DNA of 64,000 nt from Ochrobactrum sp. Marseille-Q0166 (lineage in GTDB: Bacteria > Pseudomonadota > Alphaproteobacteria > Rhizobiales > Rhizobiaceae). The stretch's first letter is position 1. Each line of letters starts with the position of its first letter. The notes under the pieces are model-generated. The model was not told where the DNA came from. It ran no database searches and was given only the letters and a program-made list of their open reading frames with translations. The DNA lies in assembly GCF_014397025.1 (NCBI RefSeq), contig NZ_JACJUO010000002.1, positions 666,501 through 730,500 on the forward strand, written 5' to 3'. Shown one piece after another: positions 23,899-32,700 of this stretch. Both the position numbers and the translations under genes were made by a program.

Positions 23899-24950
23899 GA
23901 GCGCGTCCATTGAACGCGGAATCGCGTTGAGGATTCCCTTGGTCGCCGAATTCTGATTCCATCGCTCCGACTGGTGATTTGGTTGGAGGCAATATGACCC
24001 GGGCTTTCAGTGATGATCTGCGTAGCCGCGTTCTGGCTGCGTCACGGGATGGCATGTCGGCACGTTCAGCGGCAGCCCGATTTGGGATTGGGATTTCAAC
24101 AGCCATCGCCTGGATTGCGAGTGCGCGAGCAGGTCTGTTGACCCCGGCGAAGCAGGGCCGACGCGGCGGCTCACGCCTGGATCCTCACGAGGACTTCATC
24201 TTCGGCATGATCGAAGAGGCGAAGGATATCACGCTCAACGAAATGGTCCGGCGATTGCATGAGGAGAGAGCCGTATTGATCGGCCGCAGTGCGCTTGACG
24301 TCTGGCTGCGAAAGCGCGGCTGGACTTTCAAAAAAAGACCGCACATGCACTGGAGCAGGACCGTCCTGACCTGCTGAAGCGTCGCCAGGACTGGTTCGAC
24401 GGCCAGCTCGATCTCGATCCAGCGCACCTCGTATTCATTGATGAAACCGGCCTGAGCACGAAGATGTCCCGGCTTCGCGGACGAGCCCCTTGCGGAGATC
24501 GATGCCATTCACCGGTCCCACACGGCCATTGGAAGACAACGACATTTACCGGTGCACTCAGACTATCTGGCATGACCGCGCCCATGGTCCTCGACGGTGC
24601 GATGAACGGCGTCGCATTCCAGGCCTATGTCGAACAGGTTCTCATTCCAACCTTGGTGACCGGCGACATCGTCATCATGGACAACCTGCCGTCACATAAG
24701 GCGAAGGGCGTGCGTCTCGCAATCGAAGGTGCGGGCTGCAGCTTGCTCTACCTTCCTCCATACAGTCCAGACTTCAACCCCATCGAGAAGGCCTTCGCCA
24801 AGCTCAAGGCCGTCTTGCGCGCCAAAGCCGAGCGAACCGTCGAGGGCTTATGGAATACTGTCGGCCAGATCGTCACGCTGTTTGAACCACAAGAATGTGC
24901 CAACTACTTCAAATCCTGCGGAGATGACCCCGAGTAAAGTGGACGCGCTC
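23899..24950 (+). mobile_element. IS630-family insertion sequence, 1052 bp
   Basis: Terminal inverted repeats GAGCGCGTCCA at 23899-23909 and its complement at 24940-24950. The element is flanked by TA on both sides (23897-23898 and 24951-24952), the IS630 target duplication. It contains a two-frame transposase. It is inserted among degraded phage genes, so the insertion is probably younger than, or contributed to, the decay of the remnant. Confidence 0.92.
23994..24937 (+). CDS. IS630 transposase made by -1 ribosomal frameshifting
   Basis: The upstream frame (23994-24377) encodes the helix-turn-helix half (MTRAFSDDLRSRVLAAS...). It meets a slippery run of seven A followed by G at about 24330-24337. 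A -1 shift joins it to the downstream frame, which reads through 'HLVFIDETGLSTKM' (first Asp of DDE), 'VIMDNLPSHK' (second Asp) and 'DFNPIEKAFAKLK' (Glu). Both halves look intact, so full-length transposase needs only the programmed shift. GGAGG precedes the ATG at 23994 by 5 bases. Confidence 0.88.
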
Positions 24951-24952
24951 TA

Positions 24953-25218
24953 GCGCAATCTCAGCAGCTTCGGAAACCGGAACGACTGATAATTTGGCGA
25001 CTATTAACAGCAGAAACCACGAGGGCGACTTTATCATCATCCGGGCGCGCGTCGCCCACACCATTACCTTGAAACACGGAACGGGAAATATCCAACTTTC
25101 CGGTGGCGTTGATGTGGTATTATCCGGTTATCAAATTGCTACATTGTGGTTTATTGGCGGTGTCTGGCGTATCCCAGTGGAGTGGGTTTCCAAGGGCCAT
25201 CTTCCACGATGGCTATGA
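24953..25218 (+). pseudogene. C-terminal fragment of a phage structural (tail-fibre-like) protein
   Basis: The frame is open from the IS boundary: ISAASETGTTDNLATINSRNHEGDFIIIRAR...TLKHGTGNIQLSGG. The 'LATING..GD.I.L....T.TLKHGTGNI' pattern is common at the ends of phage tail/fibre proteins. No start codon belongs to it, so it is the 3' remnant of a gene cut by the IS or an earlier deletion. Confidence 0.55.
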
Positions 25219-25411
25219 GATGATTAATCGGCCCCGAAGCATATTCCGGCTCAGAATCCGCCAACATGGATAGCTCATATAGCCTATTGATAAGTCTGGT
25301 TCTGTCCCCATCCCCAGAAGCAAGTACTTCTTCAAACAGAACCGCAATCATGGCGGTTTGACTTGCCAACAGTGCTGCAACCTCGCCGCGCGTGAAAGTG
25401 TCTTTAGACAT
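25151..25411 (-). CDS. Hypothetical small protein
   Basis: 86 residues, MSKDTFTRGEVAALLASQTAM..., helical, with a C-terminal part that overlaps the tail-protein fragment on the other strand by 68 bases. No family recognised. It may be a genuine phage regulator or host-interaction gene; evidence is only the plausible composition and the open frame. Confidence 0.4.
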   Translation of the reverse strand: MSKDTFTRGEVAALLASQTAMIAVLFEEVLASGDGDRTRLINRLYELSMLADSEPEYASGPINHLIAIVEDGPWKPTPLGYARHRQ

Positions 25412-25510
25412 CCGTAACTCAATTCAATTGTTCTATGATAGACGAGTTATCATCTGATTTGATGATTGTAGTGAAAGCTAAGGCCGTTTGAAGTGGCCTC
25501 TAGCGATCTC

Positions 25511-28255
25511 TTACGCGTACTTCCTTGAGGTTAGTTCAGATTTCTTCTGTTCGATGATTTTCTTTATGGCTGGTCTATAAGAAGGCGCAGCTACATCAAG
25601 GACCATTTCACGAGTCTTTATGGCGCTTTCCAACTGTTTTTTCTTGTTGCTCCCCGTCCATACGCCCTGTGGATGCTGTCGATAAACGCCAAGAACTTCT
25701 TTCAAAAAGCCTATTTTGCCGTGTCTCTCTAAGTGGAAAGCTAATGCAATCTCATTAAAACGCCCATCAAAAAGGCGGTCGGGGAGGGTACGCATAACGC
25801 CAGAGCGAAACATGCAACTAGAGAAATTCCCGATAAGATTCATTGATGGATCGGCAAGGAAATCTGCGCCAGACAAGAGGCTTTTTGATTGACTCAGTTG
25901 CCTTTGCAGTTGGCGAGATTTCTTTGTTTTGGTGTTGAGTACATCAATCATGGAAAACACCATAATTGCATCGTCATTGCTTTTCAAAAAGTTCAACTGC
26001 TTCTGAAGCTTGTCCGCTGAAGACCAATAATCGTCACCTTCCAATATGGCGATTACATCACCAGAGTTCTCGCTGAAACACTTTCTAAAGGTCTCGGATA
26101 GGCCCATATTTATGTCGTTGCTGATATCTCTAACAAGATTTGGATATCGTGCAGCATAGGTCTTAACAATTGATCGCGTTTTATCTGTTGATCCGTCATC
26201 ACACACTAAAATCTTATGAATGAAATCGCCCTTCTGAGCGATTGCACTTTCTATTGCCGCAGCGATGAACTTCTCATGGTTATAGGTGGGGATGATAGTC
26301 TGAACGATAAAAGGCAAGTTATGCTTTTTGCGTAAATAGCTCAGCGCTTTATCGAACGATTCTCTTACGCTAATTCTGGAGTTGTCATTCTTCTCGTCGC
26401 TATAAGCCATCAATGGATGGCGAACGCGTATGGGCACCGAATCCTCAGTGTACCTAATTATAAGATCCCAATCTACGAGCCGCTTCATATTGGTATCGAA
26501 GCCACCAAGTCGTTTAAACCTGTCACGGGAATGTATAAACGTTCCGAGATCAATGTAGTTTCCAGCCAACAAATCTGAACGGCTAAATGGGTGATCGCCA
26601 ATTATTCGCCCATCTGATTTGCGTTGAAAGGTTGAGTAGAACACATAAGTTTTTGGGTTCTCAATTATTCGGCTTGCAAAAGTAGCCAAAAAATATGGCT
26701 TTATTTCATTGTCAGAGTCGACGTATGCGATCCACTTGTTAATGGCAGCATTTAAACCGGCGTTTCTGGCGAAAGAAACGCCATTTTGTCTTTCACTTCG
26801 AATTAATCTAAATCGGCCTTCTTGAAACTCCTTTTGATACCTTTTAAGAATTTCAAAATGTGTTCCGTCATCGGATCCATCATCAATCATTATAAGTTCG
26901 AAGCCTTTGTGAGTTTGGTTTCTCACTGACTCGATTGAATCAAAGATTGTTTCTCGACGATTGTAGAACGGCATAATAATCGAGAACTGAACGCCAGCCG
27001 CCTGAACATATCGGGCAGGATTAGCATGCTCCAAAATATAGGAATAGAGTTCAGGCTCTCCTGCGGCCAATTGAACAAGCACATGTGCGATACTATCAAA
27101 ATTTGTATCGGCCTTCGTAAATGCTTTAACCTTAATCAAAGGGCATCCACGCTTTATAAGTAGATCGGGGAAAATGGTAAGATTTGGATTTGCTTTTTTT
27201 GCTTCCGAAACTCCTTCCATTTCATCAGTAATATAGCACTCTGACCTAAATCCAAATTGCTCAAAAATCGAAGTCATTTTAACTTCATAGTTCAGCACCA
27301 CGTGGCTGACATGAGGTTCCGCTTTTACAGATTGGAAGAATTGATTAAAAATTTCTGATTTGAAAACTTTCTTTTTAAAGACGAGGAAATAGCTTTGAAG
27401 ATGATAACCGAACGCGACGTTGGATGTGAGACCCCAGAAGTCACACGAACGATGAGCCATGGCATCGAACAGATCTCCGAATCCGCCCACAGGACCGTAG
27501 CAGCTGTCATTGCAAAGGATTAATTCGTAAGCACCTTTCAACACACCGCATTCTCGTGCACGTTCAATGCCACGTTTGTAAGAGCCAAAGTCGTATTCGC
27601 CGTGTCGATCACAAATAAAATCATCGACAATCCAGTGAAGCTTCTTTAGTTCGTCATCAGAAAAATAGTTATCTGATACGAATATTATCCAGTCGCAGTG
27701 CTTTCTTAGTTCTCTAAGATAGTGAATTACATAAGGATGTATCGCGCCATCCTTGCTGTATGAGGCAAAAACAGCGACTCTTCCAGTCTTACTTCGATGA
27801 GGTAAATTATTTATCTCAGAAAAATGATTTATTTCTTCCAAGTCAGGTTCTATTTCCGGCATCATTACAATGCTTTGATCGGAGGTTGAAAGTAAGAGTT
27901 TTGATGTATTGGAAGCAATCACGGATGACTGAAGATTTAAAGCTCTCCTCTCCTTCTTTCCCCAAATGAGAAAGTGAAGTAACGGATTGACCGGGCTATT
28001 TGCAACATCAGGATTAGCTTTGAGGTATTTTGTACTGGAAAAGAAGGGTCCGGGGTCGCGTCCTTCATATCCGCCACTTCTGTAGTAGTGGCGCGCAGGT
28101 TCTAGCTTAGCAGCTTTTACATCTGGATACTCATTTAGGTACCATTCAGCGTCATAAAAATCGCTCTTCCTAATAAGAGAAATGGCACGCCTATCGCGGT
28201 AAAGAGTTTTAAAATCGCGAAGCCTAAGAAGTTTATTTTGGATTTTCCTAAGCAT
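25511..28255 (-). CDS. Multidomain glycosyltransferase: RgpF-like plus two GT2 domains
   Basis: 914-residue cytoplasmic enzyme for cell-surface polysaccharide. The N terminus has 'YDAEWYLNEYPDV...HYYRSGGYEGRDPGPFF', a motif common before rhizobial glycosyltransferases. A rhamnan-synthesis RgpF-type domain (about 155-400) follows, with 'DWIIFVSDNYF' and 'ILCNDSCYGP'. Then come two GT-A type GT2 domains: the first near 425-630 ('FSIIMPFYNRRETIFDSIESV', DDGSDD, 'YVDSDNE') and the second near 650-880 ('QTIIPTYNHEKFIAAAIESA', DDGSTD, 'EGDDYW'). The gene is visibly AT-richer than its surroundings, a sign of transfer. ATG at 28255 is chosen, though one at 28294 is also in frame. It probably modifies host O-antigen or capsule during lysogeny. 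Confidence 0.85.
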   Translation of the reverse strand: MLRKIQNKLLRLRDFKTLYRDRRAISLIRKSDFYDAEWYLNEYPDVKAAKLEPARHYYRSGGYEGRDPGPFFSSTKYLKANPDVANSPVNPLLHFLIWGKKERRALNLQSSVIASNTSKLLLSTSDQSIVMMPEIEPDLEEINHFSEINNLPHRSKTGRVAVFASYSKDGAIHPYVIHYLRELRKHCDWIIFVSDNYFSDDELKKLHWIVDDFICDRHGEYDFGSYKRGIERARECGVLKGAYELILCNDSCYGPVGGFGDLFDAMAHRSCDFWGLTSNVAFGYHLQSYFLVFKKKVFKSEIFNQFFQSVKAEPHVSHVVLNYEVKMTSIFEQFGFRSECYITDEMEGVSEAKKANPNLTIFPDLLIKRGCPLIKVKAFTKADTNFDSIAHVLVQLAAGEPELYSYILEHANPARYVQAAGVQFSIIMPFYNRRETIFDSIESVRNQTHKGFELIMIDDGSDDGTHFEILKRYQKEFQEGRFRLIRSERQNGVSFARNAGLNAAINKWIAYVDSDNEIKPYFLATFASRIIENPKTYVFYSTFQRKSDGRIIGDHPFSRSDLLAGNYIDLGTFIHSRDRFKRLGGFDTNMKRLVDWDLIIRYTEDSVPIRVRHPLMAYSDEKNDNSRISVRESFDKALSYLRKKHNLPFIVQTIIPTYNHEKFIAAAIESAIAQKGDFIHKILVCDDGSTDKTRSIVKTYAARYPNLVRDISNDINMGLSETFRKCFSENSGDVIAILEGDDYWSSADKLQKQLNFLKSNDDAIMVFSMIDVLNTKTKKSRQLQRQLSQSKSLLSGADFLADPSMNLIGNFSSCMFRSGVMRTLPDRLFDGRFNEIALAFHLERHGKIGFLKEVLGVYRQHPQGVWTGSNKKKQLESAIKTREMVLDVAAPSYRPAIKKIIEQKKSELTSRKYA

Positions 28256-28342
28256 GTTAAGCACCCAGCCCCGAAAGATATAATGATATGGCAAATTTAA
28301 GGCCGTAATAACATGGGCAATAAATTAGTCAATCAATCATAA

Positions 28343-28944
28343 GTGAAAGACAATCGGACTGATTCAAATGTGTTCGGCACTGTGGCTCAAAAGCAAAACG
28401 CTCTGGCAGCGTGGCGCATACTGGTGCGGCAGATAATCAATATGCTGCTGATCCAGATGGCTCTTCAACGCGACAATTCTTATCCTAAAGATGATATTCA
28501 CAGAGGGGAAACTGTGTTTGAAACAAATATTCCTGGTTTTGAATTGTCTTGGGATAACATTGTGGTGGAGCGCGCGCCCAAGATTGAGAAAACGCGGCAG
28601 CTCACATTCAATGTCCCGGCTGCAAAAGCCATTCGCCTAGATCCAACTAATCAGCCGGGAATTGTAAGGCTATCAAATCTTACGATCACGAGTAACGGGG
28701 ATTCTAAGAGCTTATCTTTTAAGGATGCCAAACTGAATTCTCATATTGTCCCATGTCCGTGAAAGTGAGGGTGGGGTATTCGAGAGCGTTGGAAATGATC
28801 CAAACTTGTCGATTGATTTAAAAAACGGACTCGCCGGTCAGGGTCCAGTTGGAAGCATTTGTAGAGGCAGGCGATTATTTTGATGTTCATTGGGATGATG
28901 GCAAGGGGTTCTCGGCTGAAAAGAGGGCCCGTATTAGTTTCTAA
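28343..28944 (+). pseudogene. Frameshifted glycan-associated protein
   Basis: The first frame (from GTG 28343) reads coherent protein to about 28740 ('FETNIPGFELSWDNIVVERAPKIEKTRQLTFNVP', 'IRLDPTNQPGIVRLSNLTI'). Coherent sequence then appears in two other frames ('GVFESVGNDPNLSIDLKNG', then 'VEAGDYFDVHWDDGKGFSAEKRARISF'). At least two frameshifts have broken it. The 'RLDP...PGIVRL..L.I' pattern is typical of beta-sandwich modules near glycosyltransferases, which fits the neighbouring gene, but the function is unknown. Confidence 0.55.
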
Positions 28945-28954
28945 TGCGGGTCTT

Positions 28955-29245
28955 TCACATAAGCCCTTTAACAAAAGCGAATATCTGATCGTGAAAATGC
29001 GCATAGGTACGAGCCAGCACATAGGCCGTTCCTAATATGAAGGATATTACAAATCCTGCGGGGGAAATTAAACGCAGCCAATATTTAGTCTTATCCGCCA
29101 ACGAGTGATCGTGAAGCGTTATTCCTCGTTGTCTACGGCTGATATTAAATAGCAGAGATATCCAAAATCCGAATAACAATATAATTGGCACTCGCCATAA
29201 TGCAGCAACGGCAATATGCGAAAGTATATGGGGAGATAGCATCAT
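28955..29245 (-). CDS. Small membrane protein
   Basis: 96 residues with two or three hydrophobic segments (about 8-35 and 58-80) and a basic loop NISRRQRG between them. No family recognised. It lies between the glycan genes and may be a flippase-like or exclusion membrane protein, but nothing in the sequence shows this. Confidence 0.5.
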   Translation of the reverse strand: MMLSPHILSHIAVAALWRVPIILLFGFWISLLFNISRRQRGITLHDHSLADKTKYWLRLISPAGFVISFILGTAYVLARTYAHFHDQIFAFVKGLM

Positions 29246-29387
29246 ATTTTCTTTCGTATAAAGATCTGAGTCCGCTTAATTACATAACGCTGCTTAACTG
29301 AGTCCATACCTTTAACACCGTGGCGAATATTAGACCAAGTTCAAGCTTATGCCAGCCACGCTAGCGCTTTCCCATCCCGGAAAGCTA

Positions 29388-29471
29388 TCATTTTTGGTTG
29401 TTCTCCTGCCAGATCATATAGCCGATTAAGGCGATTAGTGCGCCAGTCATTACAGTGATGAACCAACCCAT
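29388..29471 (-). CDS. 27-residue single-helix membrane protein
   Basis: The frame MGWFITVMTGALIALIGYMIWQENNQK has a strong Shine-Dalgarno (GGGAGGAA, 6 bases before ATG). One membrane helix is followed by a short charged tail. The frame is open further upstream, but the Shine-Dalgarno fixes this start. It is too short to assign. Confidence 0.55.
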   Translation of the reverse strand: MGWFITVMTGALIALIGYMIWQENNQK

Positions 29472-29610
29472 AGCAATTCCTCCCGCGCCATTACCTCGCA
29501 TGGCGGGTAAAAGTTCAAAATGCTCGATAAAATTGAAAAAACCGGTAGCCGCATCGCTTGTTGTCTTGATGACCAACTTGGCTGGAAGCCCTGTGGATGC
29601 ATCATTCTAC

Positions 29611-30786
29611 CTAGACGTTAACAGTCTGCTTTGAATGTAGAGCATCATTGCGGCCAGAATTTCGGACAACTTTTCTGGCCGCAGACCTGATTGGCTTCTC
29701 GAAGAACGTGTATATCAAGTATGAGGTAGCGAGGCCGATAGCCACATACAAACTGAAAACAGTCCACATGGAAAGCCCAGCAATCCACTCAGGGTAGGTT
29801 CGAAACAGTTTAATTATCGTTACGTGTATGAGGTATAGAGAAAAGCTTATTTCTCCGAGCAGCACAAAAATTTTTGCCGAAAGGAAACGGGAGATGTGAC
29901 CTCTCTCCAGTGCAAAAACGAGTATTACGATACCAAAAATTGGTGCTGGGGCAGCAAGTTCGAGAACATTATAAACCATCGTGTTACGAACGATGTCGAA
30001 CATCGACATACTTAAAATGCTGCTCAGATACTTTAAATATAGCGCCGCTATAGCGATGGATAATGCTTCCAAAGCCGTAAACCCAATAGACTGTGCTGCA
30101 CGATCTGGCGTTTTAACTTTGTTGAATAGCCTGCAAAGAAGCATTCCGAGTGCAAATTCCGGGAGCCTAAAAACCGGAAACGCTTGCGCTGCCGTGTAGC
30201 AGGAAAGCCCCGTGTATGTGGTGTCAGCGTTCGCTAGATTGGCATCGCCAACGCAGCCAACGGTTACAGCGCCGACAAAGAACACGGATATGACAAGAGC
30301 TACAACCGCCCATCCCCAGACGGTTCGGACCCAAAGCAAAACGGGAAATAGCAGATAGAAGAATAACTCTGTCGATATACTCCAGGCAGGGCCGTTCAAA
30401 TTGAATGTTGATATCTGGATTGGAACCCATGATTGCAACATCGTGACGTGGAAAAGCAGGAATTCTGGATTGCGGGAGATAACGACCCGGTCATAAGGGA
30501 TCAACAATAGCGGCAACGCCAAACAAAGAATATGCAAGGGCCACAATCTGGCGAACCGGAGCCAAACAAATCTCCGTACTTGTTGTGAGCTTTCTAGGCT
30601 CGGATACGAATACTGTAAAACAAACCCGCTAAGAACAAAGAAAAATGAAACTCCAGAACCAAGCGGGTAAGTTCCGTACCAGTGCCATACGAAATAGGCA
30701 GAGAAGTGATGTACAACTATCATAAACGCCGCGACAAAACGTAATGAAGTAAGGGCGCTCAGTTCTTTTCGTGCGATTGCAGCCAT
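29611..30786 (-). CDS. OafA/AcrB-like acyltransferase 3 family protein
   Basis: 391-residue polytopic inner-membrane O-acyltransferase. Family marks: 'LTSLRFVAAFMIVVHHF' in the first helix (the catalytic-type HH region), 'GVSFFFVLSGFVLQYSY', 'RFARLWPLHI' (conserved R-x-x-R-L-x-P), 'NGPAWSISTELFFYLLFP', and the closing 'GEISFSLYLIHV' and 'TSYLIYTFFEKPIR'. Such enzymes acetylate O-antigen or exopolysaccharide. ATG at 30786 begins the conserved N terminus. With the glycosyltransferase at 25511 it forms a surface-modification pair inside a prophage remnant. Confidence 0.88.
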   Translation of the reverse strand: MAAIARKELSALTSLRFVAAFMIVVHHFSAYFVWHWYGTYPLGSGVSFFFVLSGFVLQYSYPSLESSQQVRRFVWLRFARLWPLHILCLALPLLLIPYDRVVISRNPEFLLFHVTMLQSWVPIQISTFNLNGPAWSISTELFFYLLFPVLLWVRTVWGWAVVALVISVFFVGAVTVGCVGDANLANADTTYTGLSCYTAAQAFPVFRLPEFALGMLLCRLFNKVKTPDRAAQSIGFTALEALSIAIAALYLKYLSSILSMSMFDIVRNTMVYNVLELAAPAPIFGIVILVFALERGHISRFLSAKIFVLLGEISFSLYLIHVTIIKLFRTYPEWIAGLSMWTVFSLYVAIGLATSYLIYTFFEKPIRSAARKVVRNSGRNDALHSKQTVNV

Positions 30787-30935
30787 ATTCCACACCTGAC
30801 ACAAAATGCCAGCCATAGTGCAGCACTGCACGATAATCAAGGATTAGCTTGCCGCCCTTGAAGCGGTCTTCATGCGCGCCTATCCCCGTCACGCTGGCGC
30901 AGGGTAATGTGGTGGGGTGGGGTGGGGTGGAATAG

Positions 30936-30963
30936 AAAGCCCCGGCGAGTTGCCGGGGGCCGG
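30936..30963 (-). terminator. Rho-independent terminator
   Basis: On the minus strand GCCCCCGG and CCGGGGC form a strong stem with loop CAACTCG, followed by TTTCTATT. It ends the 31404-30979 gene pair. Just to its left is a short tandem repeat of GGGGT (about 30911-30931). Confidence 0.8.
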
Positions 30964-30978
30964 GATTTATACCTTGTG

Positions 30979-31092
30979 TCAAAATTTGCGACGATTGTTC
31001 ATGTAAAACCGGATCTCTTTCCAACCGATCAAAGCTACAACATATGAAATTGCAGCAAGAATAATCGCTTCAATTGTCAGAAACCAAATCAT
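30979..31092 (-). CDS. 37-residue membrane protein
   Basis: MIWFLTIEAIILAAISYVV... gives one long hydrophobic helix, then a basic tail KEIRFYMNNRRKF. It lies 9 bases after the DUF982 stop and 16 bases before a terminator, so it is the second gene of a two-gene operon. Shine-Dalgarno is weak (GAAAG). Confidence 0.5.
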   Translation of the reverse strand: MIWFLTIEAIILAAISYVVALIGWKEIRFYMNNRRKF

Positions 31093-31101
31093 GATGCGCT
31101 T

Positions 31102-31404
31102 TCAAGCCTGAACTAGGCCGCCTCCTGATTTTTTTCCCTTCATCCAAGGAAGTGCAACTTCCGGTTCCTCCAGAATTCCGTTCTTCTTGGCGAAACCTCG
31201 AATGGCGCTCTCTGCTGCTTTTACTGGTTTAATCCCATCGTGGCTATCGCTGCACGCTTTCCATGCGGTTTCGTAAATGAGGCCACGGTCATATTCGGGC
31301 CAATCATAAAGAAAGTCTAATGCATCTCCGATGCTGGCAATCTCTCGAACAAGGTATGGGCTGTCCTTCACAAAAACAGGACTGTCAAACAAACGGTCGC
31401 TCAT
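31102..31404 (-). CDS. DUF982-family protein
   Basis: 100 residues matching the Rhizobiales-specific DUF982 pattern: 'FDSPVFVKD', 'IASIGDALDFLYDWPEYDRGLIYETAWKAC', then a helix ending in 'AAESAIRGFAKKNGIL'. Function unknown. ATG at 31404 is preceded by GGAGG at 5-base spacing, so it is preferred over the ATG four codons upstream. Such genes are common on rhizobial plasmids and phages. Confidence 0.75.
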   Translation of the reverse strand: MSDRLFDSPVFVKDSPYLVREIASIGDALDFLYDWPEYDRGLIYETAWKACSDSHDGIKPVKAAESAIRGFAKKNGILEEPEVALPWMKGKKSGGGLVQA

Positions 31405-31513
31405 CGAAACCTCCATTTGATCGAACGTTAAATGTTAAAATGACGGCTTCGATTTAGTCAAAATTGTATCTGTTTCAAGACGCCGTCAAACACAAATTTT
31501 AGGAAAAAAGCTA

Positions 31514-31867
31514 ATGAATATGTACCTTGGCGATACCCGCCTCTTGATTGAGGCTGGTCGAGAACGCGGACTATTGCGCAATCAAATGGCATATGTGCTT
31601 GCCACCTCTTACCACGAGACAGCGCATACGATGAAGCCGATCAATGAGATGGGCGGGGAGAAGTATCTGCGCTCCAAGAAATACTGGCCGTATATCGGTC
31701 GTGGTTACGTCCAGATCACATGGAGCGAGAACTATGTGAAGGCAGGTAAGGTTCTCGGAGTAGACTTTGTGTCGAAGCCTGAACTTCTGCTTAAACCGGA
31801 ATATGCCGCGCCGATCATCATTGCGGGAATGGTTGAAGGATGGTTTGCAGGAGACGATAAAGCGTGA
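31514..31867 (+). pseudogene. Truncated phage endolysin (GH19 chitinase-like)
   Basis: 117 residues of a GH19-like lysozyme fold: 'YVLATSYHETAHTMKPINEMGG' (catalytic Glu in HETA), 'YIGRGYVQITWSENY' and 'IIIAGMVEGWFAG'. The family continues for 50-80 more residues after GWFxG, but here the frame ends abruptly in DDKA-stop and the DNA continues as an unrelated phage gene fragment. Deletion has therefore removed the C terminus. AGGA precedes the ATG. Confidence 0.65.
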
Positions 31868-32588
31868 CCGTACGGGAAACGATCTACACACTATCCACGC
31901 TGGCCAGAACATTGAGCTTTCAGTCGATAGGCACCACTATCCTTTAGCCGCTAAAGCAAAACAAAAGGACTTGATCTGGACAGATGACATGCGTGGCTTT
32001 CAGATCGTTGCCATAAAGCCGGACGGGCTTAAGGTGCAGATCAAGCGTGAGGAAGAAGATCGGCGCACGTTGGACGCTGCAGGAATTAACGGCACCGTTG
32101 CTTCGCTTGCCGCTGGCGTATTTGACCTCCCTACCGTTTTCTCATTGGGCGGTGGCATCGCGGGTACAGGAAGAACCGCTCTCGGTACGGCTATTCGTAC
32201 CGGTGCTGGGGCAGGAATTGACGCAGTCGTGTCTGAAACTGGCTTACAACTTACACAGCAGACCAGAACAGGCGAAGAAACAGCATTTAATATAGGTGGG
32301 TCAATCCTGCTTGGTGGTGCACTAGGCACGCTGGCGGACCATTATCTGTCGAGCGTCGAAGCTTCCGCACTCACACGAAAAATCGAGGAACAGGGCAGGG
32401 GATTCGATGAGGCTGACGCGGCAGTGTTTGGCACATCTGGGGGCGAACAGTCAGCGGGCGCGGCAGCGGTAACCACGTCTCAGACTGTCAGCAAAATTCA
32501 GGACACGCTCGCGCAACTTGGCGGCGACATGCGTGTAGTGAAAGAGATATTGCAGAGGATCGAAGCGGGGCAGAAAAAGGGGCATTAG
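31868..32588 (+). pseudogene. Fragments of a large phage virion protein
   Basis: The open frame has no start of its own. It reads 'LHTIHAGQNIELSVDRHHYPLA..' then a Gly/Ala-rich helical section ('AAGVFDLPTVFSLGGGIAGTGRTALGTAIRTGAGAGIDAVVSETGLQ' in part), typical of giant internal virion or ejection proteins. A helical tail (DMRVVKEILQRIEAGQKKGH) closes it. It is probably a mosaic of at least two genes joined by deletion. Confidence 0.45.
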
Positions 32589-32636
32589 GTTCAAGCGAAG
32601 TTCAGTGAACCTAAAGAGAGCTATTTATTTAGCTCT
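32585..32636 (+). terminator. Two adjacent stem-loops after the virion-protein fragment
   Basis: TTAGGTTCA (32585-32593) pairs with TGAACCTAA (32606-32614). A second AT-rich stem (AAAGAG...AGCT / AGCTCTTT) follows, ending near 32636. They lie at the right edge of the remnant. Confidence 0.6.
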
Positions 32637-32669
32637 TTGATTCTATCTAACCTATTGATCTATCAGGGG

Positions 32670-32692
32670 TTCGAATGGTGGGCGTAACAGGG
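32670..32692 (-). other. Candidate attachment site between the two prophages
   Basis: These 23 bases match 21087-21109 at 21 positions. On the minus strand they read as a tRNA 3' end (CCCTGT-TACGCCC-A-CCA) with no 5' half. The intact integrase gene ends 9 bases to the right. This is where the remnant stops and the intact prophage begins. Confidence 0.65.
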
Positions 32693-32700
32693 CCACAATC

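Larger units (their letters stand above)
21087..32669. mobile_element. Decayed prophage remnant with surface-modification cargo
   Basis: The segment between two related tRNA-3'-end sequences contains an integrase remnant, a tRNA-Gln, gene fragments nearly identical to genes of the adjoining prophage (21831-22043 with 41764-42096; 22777-22998 with 55194-55415), an HNH remnant, a truncated endolysin and an IS630 copy. Replication, capsid and tail operons are missing. A glycosyltransferase and an acyltransferase remain apparently intact. Confidence 0.75.

Noticed and set aside
30909..30933. GGGGT tandem repeats as a CRISPR or G-quadruplex array
   Set aside because: Only three to four 5-base units; no spacers. 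No CRISPR array was seen anywhere in the window.
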